DNA of 64,000 nt from Mycobacterium sp. 1164985.4. GTDB taxonomy: Bacteria > Actinomycetota > Actinomycetes > Mycobacteriales > Mycobacteriaceae. Made by a program: the position numbers and the translations under genes. The notes under the pieces were generated by a model, which had not been told where the DNA came from, did no database searches, and saw nothing but the letters and a program-made list of their open reading frames with translations. The DNA lies in NCBI RefSeq assembly GCF_001668575.1, contig NZ_LZMD01000111.1, positions 124,001 to 188,000 of the forward strand, read 5' to 3'. This document shows, piece after piece, positions 59,071-64,000 of this stretch (the first letter of the stretch is position 1; each line of letters starts with the position of its first letter).

Positions 59071-60090
59071 CTAACAGTTCGCCTGTGCGGGTGACTCCTC
59101 GAGTGGGCCGTCCGGCCAGCTCGCCTCGGCAACCGCTTCCGTGCGGTCACCGGCCCGGGCCAACGCCAGCCCGGCCAGGACGATGGCGCCGCCGACCGCC
59201 TGGGTGGGGGTGATCGCCTCGCCGAGCAGGATCCACGCCGCCAGCACCGCGAACATGACTTCGGACAGGCCGACGAGCGACGCAAAACGCGGCCGCAGCC
59301 AGGCGATGCCCATGATGCCCAGCGTGTAGGCGATCGCGGTGGCGACGATGCCCAGGGCGATGACCGGCACCACCCACGACGTGGTGTGCCCGGCGACGAC
59401 GGTGTCGTTGGTGGCGAACGTCAGCGGCATCACCCCGGCCAGGCCGAGGAGGGTGACGGCGGCCGAGCCGACGACCAGACCGGCGGCGGCCAGGGTGACG
59501 GGGCTGATCCCGTCATCATCGTCGGCGGTGACACCGACGTTGGCCGACATCAGGAAGTATCCGGCGGCGCACAGCGCCGCCGCCAGGCCCCAGCCCACGC
59601 CGACGAGGTCGATGTGGGCGCCCGAGAACACGTCGAGCACCAGGGTGATCCCGGCGATCGCCAGCGCGACGCCTGCCAGTGTCAACGTGGTCGGGCGGCG
59701 CCGGGTGGTGGCCCAGACCCACCCCACGACGAGGATGGGCGCGGTGTATTCCAGCAGCAGCGCGACGCCGACCGAGAGGTGCGCGACGGCGTTGTAGTAG
59801 AACAGCTGGGCGCCGGCGATCGGCACCACCCCGTACGCCAGCACCGTGGCGGGGTGGCGCAGCGCCTCGCGCACCCATCCGCGCCTGACGACGGTCGCGA
59901 ACAGCGCCATCACAAGCGCTCCACCCGCCAGCCGGGCGACGACCGCGGCAGTAGGGGTCCAGCCCGACTCCATCAGCGCCTTCGCGAACGGTCCCGATGA
60001 GCCGAACGCAACCGCCGACCCCAACGCCAGGGCCATACCGAGCCGGAAGTGGTCGGCGGCCGGCCGCGTGCCAGGACTCGTCACAGCCAT
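59071..60090 (-). CDS. EamA/DMT-type transporter
   Basis: 339 residues with ten predicted membrane helices in two EamA repeats (GSAVAFGSSGPFAKALMESGWTP; GWGLAAALCAAGYFLMSANVG). Probably a small-metabolite exporter (amino acids, vitamins or drugs). ATG after GGAGGTG. Divergent from the CGNR gene, which may regulate it. Confidence 0.9.
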   Translation of the reverse strand: MAVTSPGTRPAADHFRLGMALALGSAVAFGSSGPFAKALMESGWTPTAAVVARLAGGALVMALFATVVRRGWVREALRHPATVLAYGVVPIAGAQLFYYNAVAHLSVGVALLLEYTAPILVVGWVWATTRRRPTTLTLAGVALAIAGITLVLDVFSGAHIDLVGVGWGLAAALCAAGYFLMSANVGVTADDDDGISPVTLAAAGLVVGSAAVTLLGLAGVMPLTFATNDTVVAGHTTSWVVPVIALGIVATAIAYTLGIMGIAWLRPRFASLVGLSEVMFAVLAAWILLGEAITPTQAVGGAIVLAGLALARAGDRTEAVAEASWPDGPLEESPAQANC

Positions 60091-60096
60091 GACCGC

Positions 60097-60123
60097 ACCT
60101 CCGGGGTAATGTAATGAGTAAAA
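60097..60123. promoter_or_regulatory. AT-rich TAATG-repeat region between EamA and CGNR genes
   Basis: The bases read GGGTAATGTAATGAGTAAAATG, with TAATG twice and AATG a third time, in an 69-base divergent gap between the starts. It is sharply AT-richer than its flanks and is the obvious place for a regulator to bind. Confidence 0.4.
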
Positions 60124-60159
60124 TGAACTACGGTCCTGACACTAGCGATGAGAGGCGTC

Positions 60160-60723
60160 ATGAGTCAAATGCTTTTCAGTCATGACACCGAGCTCACCCT
60201 TCGGGCCGCGTGTGTGCTGATCAACAGCGACCGCGTCGACGGTGAGCGGCTTTCCGACATGGCGGCGCTGAACGAGTACCTCGACAGCTTCGGCTGGACG
60301 GGCCGACGCGACTACGACGACGCCGAACTCGCGTCCGTCCACGGCCTGCGGGAGCGGCTCGGCCAGATCTGGGCGGTCGCCGACGACGAGGAAAGCACGG
60401 TGGATCAGGTCAACGCGTTGCTCAGCGACACCAACGCCTCGCCGTGGCTGACGCGGCATCCGGAGATGCCGGAGTGGCATCTGCACCTGGCGTCGGTCGA
60501 CGACCCGCTGTGGCAGCGCATGGGGGCCGAAATGGCGATGGCCCTGGCCGACCTCATCCGCATCGGCGAACTGCGCCGGCTGAAGATCTGCGCGGCGTCC
60601 GACTGCGACGCGGTTCTGGTCGACCTCTCCCGCAATCGGTCGGGGAAGTTCTGCGACACCGGCAATTGCGGCAACCGCCAGCACGTGGCGGCGTACCGGG
60701 AGCGTCGAGCCCGAAAGCGGTGA
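60160..60723 (+). CDS. CGNR zinc-finger regulator (ABATE domain)
   Basis: 187 residues from ATG 60160, preceded by GAGAGG; ATG 60148 is an alternative. N-terminal stress-associated ABATE-type domain (ELTLRAACVLINSDRVDGERL, DLVARFR-like helices) and a C-terminal CGNR zinc finger: CAASDC followed by KFCDTGNCGNRQHVAAYRERR. Proteins of this kind are thought to bind DNA. Divergent from the EamA gene, the likely target. Confidence 0.88.
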   Translation: MSQMLFSHDTELTLRAACVLINSDRVDGERLSDMAALNEYLDSFGWTGRRDYDDAELASVHGLRERLGQIWAVADDEESTVDQVNALLSDTNASPWLTRHPEMPEWHLHLASVDDPLWQRMGAEMAMALADLIRIGELRRLKICAASDCDAVLVDLSRNRSGKFCDTGNCGNRQHVAAYRERRARKR

Positions 60724-60767
60724 CGATCGGGACTGCCCGCGGGCCTTAAGCTTTGCGCGGGGGAGTG

Positions 60768-62144
60768 ATGACGGGGCGATCGACCACCGGCGTGCAGATC
60801 AGCGCGCACCGGTTCCTGCTGCGGCGCTTGGAGCACGCACTGGTTCGCGGCGATGTGCGGATGATCGACGATCCCCTGCGCGCACAGGCGTTTTCGCTGC
60901 TCGCTGGTTCGATCCTTGCCGTCGTCGGACTCGGGGTGGCCGCCGTCCTGGCGTTCCTGCAGCCGCGAGGGGCACTCGGCGACGACCCGATCGTGATGGT
61001 GCGCGACAGCGGCGCGCTGTACGTGCGGGTCGACCGGACTCTGCACCCGGTGCCGAACCTCGCTTCGGCCCGGTTGGTCAGCGGTTCGCCCGCCAAGCCC
61101 CGGCTGGTCAACAGCTCGGCCGTCGAGGCCGCGCCGCGGGGCGCGACACTCGGCATTCCGGGCGCTCCCGATGCGGTGGGCTCGCCGCTGACCGGCGACG
61201 AATCGACATGGATGGTGTGCGAGGACGATTCGGGGCTATCGACCGTATTCGTGGGGTTCGTCGGCGACACCCGCGCCGCGGAGGATGGCGTACTGGTCAG
61301 CGCAGCAGGCGAGGCGCAAACGTACCTGCTTTTCGGCGGCCGGCGCGCAAACGTCGACATGCGCAGCCCGGCCGTCGTCCATGCGCTCGGGCTCGACGGC
61401 GTTGTGCCGCGGCCGGTTGCGCGCGCATTGCTCGACACCGTGCCGGAGGTGCCCGAGATCAAGGCGCCTGCCATCCGCGACGCCGGTGCGCCCGCGCCGG
61501 CGCCGTTGCACGGGTTGCGCATCGGCGCCGTGGTCCGGGTGCCGCGTGCCGAGTCGTGGGAGCACTACGTGGTGCTGGGAACGGGAGTGCAGCGGATCGG
61601 GATGGTGGCAGCCGATCTCATTCGATTCACTCAGCCTCAGCAGGCGCACGAGATCGTCACCGTCGAGCCGGGCATCATCGGCACCGTCCCCGTCGTGGAC
61701 GATCTGCCCGTCGGACACTTCCCCGAACGCGCCGATCCGATCGACGATCCGGTGGTGTGCGGACGGTGGTTCTGGTCGGCGAACGCGAAGTCCGTTGTAA
61801 CCGATACGATCGCCGTCGACGCAGTACCGGATGCGCCCACAGTGCGGCTGGCACAGGCTGACGACGACGGCGCCGCGATCGACGGCTTTGCGATGAGTGG
61901 TGGCCGCAGCGCATATGTGCGAGCGGCGGGGGTGAGCGGTGACGGTGCACGCACCGGAACCCTGTTCTTGGTCAACGATGCCGGGGTGGTCTTCGGCATC
62001 CGCGACGACGAGACGGCGCGGCGTCTCGGTCTGACCGGCGACCCGGTGCCCGCCCCGTGGCCGCTGCTGGCCAGGCTGCCGCGCGGGCCGGAGCTGAGCG
62101 TCGAGGCCGCCTCAGTCGCGCGGGACGGGACCGGAGCGCCGTAA
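60768..62144 (+). CDS. eccB4: ESX-4 secretion component EccB4
   Basis: 458 residues from ATG 60768, adjacent to GGGGGAG (GTG 60765 possible). HRFLLRRLEHALVRGD and a single membrane helix at about 41-63 are the EccB hallmarks; the large periplasmic domain follows (YVRVDRTLHPVPNLASARLV, GIPGAP). EccB forms part of the ESX inner-membrane complex. Its 3' end overlaps that of the convergent mycP4 by 33 bases, as with Rv3450c/Rv3449. Confidence 0.93.
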   Translation: MTGRSTTGVQISAHRFLLRRLEHALVRGDVRMIDDPLRAQAFSLLAGSILAVVGLGVAAVLAFLQPRGALGDDPIVMVRDSGALYVRVDRTLHPVPNLASARLVSGSPAKPRLVNSSAVEAAPRGATLGIPGAPDAVGSPLTGDESTWMVCEDDSGLSTVFVGFVGDTRAAEDGVLVSAAGEAQTYLLFGGRRANVDMRSPAVVHALGLDGVVPRPVARALLDTVPEVPEIKAPAIRDAGAPAPAPLHGLRIGAVVRVPRAESWEHYVVLGTGVQRIGMVAADLIRFTQPQQAHEIVTVEPGIIGTVPVVDDLPVGHFPERADPIDDPVVCGRWFWSANAKSVVTDTIAVDAVPDAPTVRLAQADDDGAAIDGFAMSGGRSAYVRAAGVSGDGARTGTLFLVNDAGVVFGIRDDETARRLGLTGDPVPAPWPLLARLPRGPELSVEAASVARDGTGAP

Positions 62145-63461
62145 CCGTCTGGCCGACAACGTCATCGCGGTGATGGCGGTTGCCGCCGTCAGGCAGACGA
62201 CTGCGCCCCGCACCGCGACACCCGCCGCCTGTTCGTCTGCCGGAGACGGCCGGGTCAGCGATACCGTCACCGGATGGTCGGAGTGCGCGCGGGGTGGGGC
62301 GCCGCCCGTCACCGCCGCCAGCACATCGACGACGCCGTGACCGACCAGCGGGTCCCACCCCGCGGCGGGGTGGCGTGCCGTGTCCTCGATGCGCCGCATG
62401 ACCTCCCGGGCGGTCAACTGCGGTGAGCGCGACCGCAGTAGTGCGACGGCACCCGTGACCACGGGTGCGGCGTAACTGGTTCCCGCGAGCGGCTTCCCAC
62501 CCGAAACCGTCGGAGTCGTAGCGACGAGGCCGTCGCCGTCACGATCCAGCGACACCACCCGCTCGCCGGGGGCGGCGACGTCGACCCAGGGACCCGCCAA
62601 GGTGAATGACGAAGGCGCACCGTCGGATCCGAGCGACCCGACCGTCAGCACATGGTCGTCATACCAGGCGGGGCTGACCACCGCTTTGACGTCGTTCCAG
62701 TCCGGTCGACCCGGTGGCGTAGGGTTCTGGTGCTCGCACTGTCCGGCGCCGCCCACATTGCCCGCCGCGGCCACGACGACGACGTTCTTCACGTCCACTG
62801 CGTAGGCCAGCGCGGCGCCCAGGGCACCGTCGTCGAGCGGCGTGCCGACAGGTACGCAGGCAACGGTCGAGATGTTGATCACGGTCGCGCCCATGTCCGC
62901 CGCGGTGCGCACCGCGCGCGCGAGCGTATCGACGTCTCCGAAACCGGATGTCGGAGCGCCTTCCTCGCTGAACCTGGCGCTCGACTGCCGAATACCGATG
63001 ATCGCGGCTTCAGGTGCGACACCGCTGAAAGCGTTCGCGTCGGCGGAACCCGGTGTGGCGCCGACGATGCCCGCGACGATCGTTCCATGACCGTCGCAGT
63101 CCTCGGTGCCGTCGCCACTCGACACGTAGTCGCCGCCTGGAAGCAGACGCGGAAGCATGCGGTGGCGCGCCACACCGGTGTCGATAACCGCGACGGTCTG
63201 CCCGGCTCCACGTGTGAGTGGCCACACCGACTGCAGATCGAGGTCGTCGAGTTGGCCGCCGACTTCGCCGCCGAGCGACGCTTTCTGAGCGATCGTGCAC
63301 GCCTCCGTCTGCACGGTGGGTCGCGGGGGAACCGGCGACTGAGATGGGGGGAGCAGTGACTTGTCCACCGACGGTGGGGTTATCGCTGCCGCCGTGGAGG
63401 CGCCCGTCAGTGGGGCCGAGGCGAACGCCACGGCGAGGGCGAGGGGAAGTACGCGTCTCAC
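62112..63461 (-). CDS. mycP4: ESX-4 mycosin protease MycP4
   Basis: 449 residues from GTG 63461 overlapping the eccD4 stop by four bases. Signal peptide, then subtilisin-like domain with Asp94 (VAVIDTGVARH), His125 (DCDGHGTIVAG), oxyanion Asn (VAAAGNVGG) and Ser in LAGTSYAAPVVTGAVALL. A C-terminal membrane helix (VVCLTAATAITAMTL) anchors it. Mycosins are needed to keep ESX complexes stable. Confidence 0.94.
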   Translation of the reverse strand: MRRVLPLALAVAFASAPLTGASTAAAITPPSVDKSLLPPSQSPVPPRPTVQTEACTIAQKASLGGEVGGQLDDLDLQSVWPLTRGAGQTVAVIDTGVARHRMLPRLLPGGDYVSSGDGTEDCDGHGTIVAGIVGATPGSADANAFSGVAPEAAIIGIRQSSARFSEEGAPTSGFGDVDTLARAVRTAADMGATVINISTVACVPVGTPLDDGALGAALAYAVDVKNVVVVAAAGNVGGAGQCEHQNPTPPGRPDWNDVKAVVSPAWYDDHVLTVGSLGSDGAPSSFTLAGPWVDVAAPGERVVSLDRDGDGLVATTPTVSGGKPLAGTSYAAPVVTGAVALLRSRSPQLTAREVMRRIEDTARHPAAGWDPLVGHGVVDVLAAVTGGAPPRAHSDHPVTVSLTRPSPADEQAAGVAVRGAVVCLTAATAITAMTLSARRLRRSGPVPRD

Positions 63462-64000
63462 GCCAGGGCCAGGCCGCGGACAAGACCGAACACCCCGGCG
63501 ATCCAGCAGCTCAGCGGGATGACCGCCGCGAGCGTCGCGTACTCGGCCAGTTCGACCGCGCGGCGTGCGACCAGACCGGGCGCGATCTGGAGAAACGGGA
63601 TCAGGAATCCGGTGCCCGCGACAGCGGCCATGGCGCCGAGCCAGTGTGCGTGACCCGGCATGGCCGCCACCATGATCACGAATCCTGCTGCGAGCGAGCC
63701 GAATCCGCATACACCCAGCGCGGTACGGCGGGCCGATCCGATATGCGTACGAGTGCGCAACAACAGCGCCGCACCGACGACGCCGTCGAACGCCGCAGCC
63801 GGGATGGAGAACTGCCGCACGGCCAGCGCGCCATGGCCGAGGAACACCGTGGCGATGGCAGCGGCGGTCGATGCCCCGGTGAGAATGCCGGTCAGCAGGT
63901 CATGGGCTCGGGCCGCGTGGCGCTCCTCCGGCGGATCGGAGCCGACGCGGGTGAGCTTGATCGCCAGCCTCGGCGATGAACTGACAGTCACCAGCGCGAT
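63458..64000 (-). CDS. eccD4: ESX-4 membrane component EccD4 (C-terminal part)
   Basis: The frame runs off the window; 180 residues are present. Five or so membrane helices with short loops (AHDLLTGILTGASTAAAIATVFLG, CGFGSLAAGFVIMVAAMPGH, GTGFLIPFLQIAPGLVARR) fit the EccD C-terminus. Its TGA overlaps the mycP4 GTG, so the two are co-translated. Identified mainly from position and membrane pattern. Confidence 0.85.
   Translation of the reverse strand: MALVTVSSSPRLAIKLTRVGSDPPEERHAARAHDLLTGILTGASTAAAIATVFLGHGALAVRQFSIPAAAFDGVVGAALLLRTRTHIGSARRTALGVCGFGSLAAGFVIMVAAMPGHAHWLGAMAAVAGTGFLIPFLQIAPGLVARRAVELAEYATLAAVIPLSCWIAGVFGLVRGLALA

Overview
The window looks like chromosome from a fast-growing mycobacterium (Mycolicibacterium type). 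It is high in GC and uses many GTG starts. It holds SigL/RslA, an ESX-4 locus, three cutinases, F420-type (LLM) oxidoreductases, a furA-catalase pair and the mycobacterial order rpsQ-atsA-rplN and rplO-sppA-methyltransferases-secY-adk-mapA-sigL-rslA. No tRNA, rRNA, CRISPR array or insertion sequence was seen.

Layout. 1-4.75 kb: the end of an unknown gene, two tandem cytochrome P450 paralogues each under a copy of the same palindrome, a type B carboxylesterase and a SnoaL-like gene with an apparent frameshift. 4.75-10.8 kb: the S10 operon (rpsJ to rpsQ). 11-14.1 kb: an arylsulfatase and a lipoprotein that separate S10 from spc. 14.1-18.7 kb: the spc operon (rplN to rplO), ending in a terminator. 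18.8-25.1 kb: a DUF732 protein, a Gly/Cys-rich reading frame broken by an amber codon, an LLM oxidoreductase, sppA and three tandem SAM methyltransferases. 25.4-29.35 kb: secY-adk-mapA, then sigL-rslA.

29.4-33.8 kb: a tightly packed four-gene operon (ThDP enzyme, SRPBCC protein, KAS III-like enzyme, PLP aminotransferase). Its promoter has the same -35/-10 pattern and 16-bp spacer as the sigL promoter. From memory of M. tuberculosis, rslA (Rv0736) is followed directly by Rv0737, whose likely counterpart here lies just after this operon, so the operon looks like an inserted SigL-controlled biosynthetic module. It is the best candidate for an undescribed system.

33.9-52 kb: accessory metabolism and regulation. 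This includes two MarR regulators with visible operators, an NmrA-like protein, a NarL-type two-component system, a serine hydrolase, a nitroreductase, the valine-degradation genes mmsB-fadE9-mmsA, furA-katA, an LLM pair, and a two-gene signalling unit. That unit pairs a cNMP-binding-domain histidine kinase with a REC-thioredoxin-reductase-like fusion that has lost its redox cysteines.

52-56.9 kb: infA-rpmJ-rpsM-rpsK-rpsD-rpoA-rplQ-truA. 56.9-64 kb: three cutinases, a DMT exporter, a CGNR regulator and the ESX-4 genes eccB4, mycP4 and the end of eccD4. In M. tuberculosis the S10/spc block (about Rv0700-Rv0736) and the infA-rpoA-truA block (about Rv3455c-Rv3462c) lie far apart, whereas here they are 27 kb apart.

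The ribosomal operons share promoters of the form TTGGNN-N17-(-10). A short repeat that runs from one gene's stop to the next gene's start occurs at two junctions, with a diverged third copy elsewhere.
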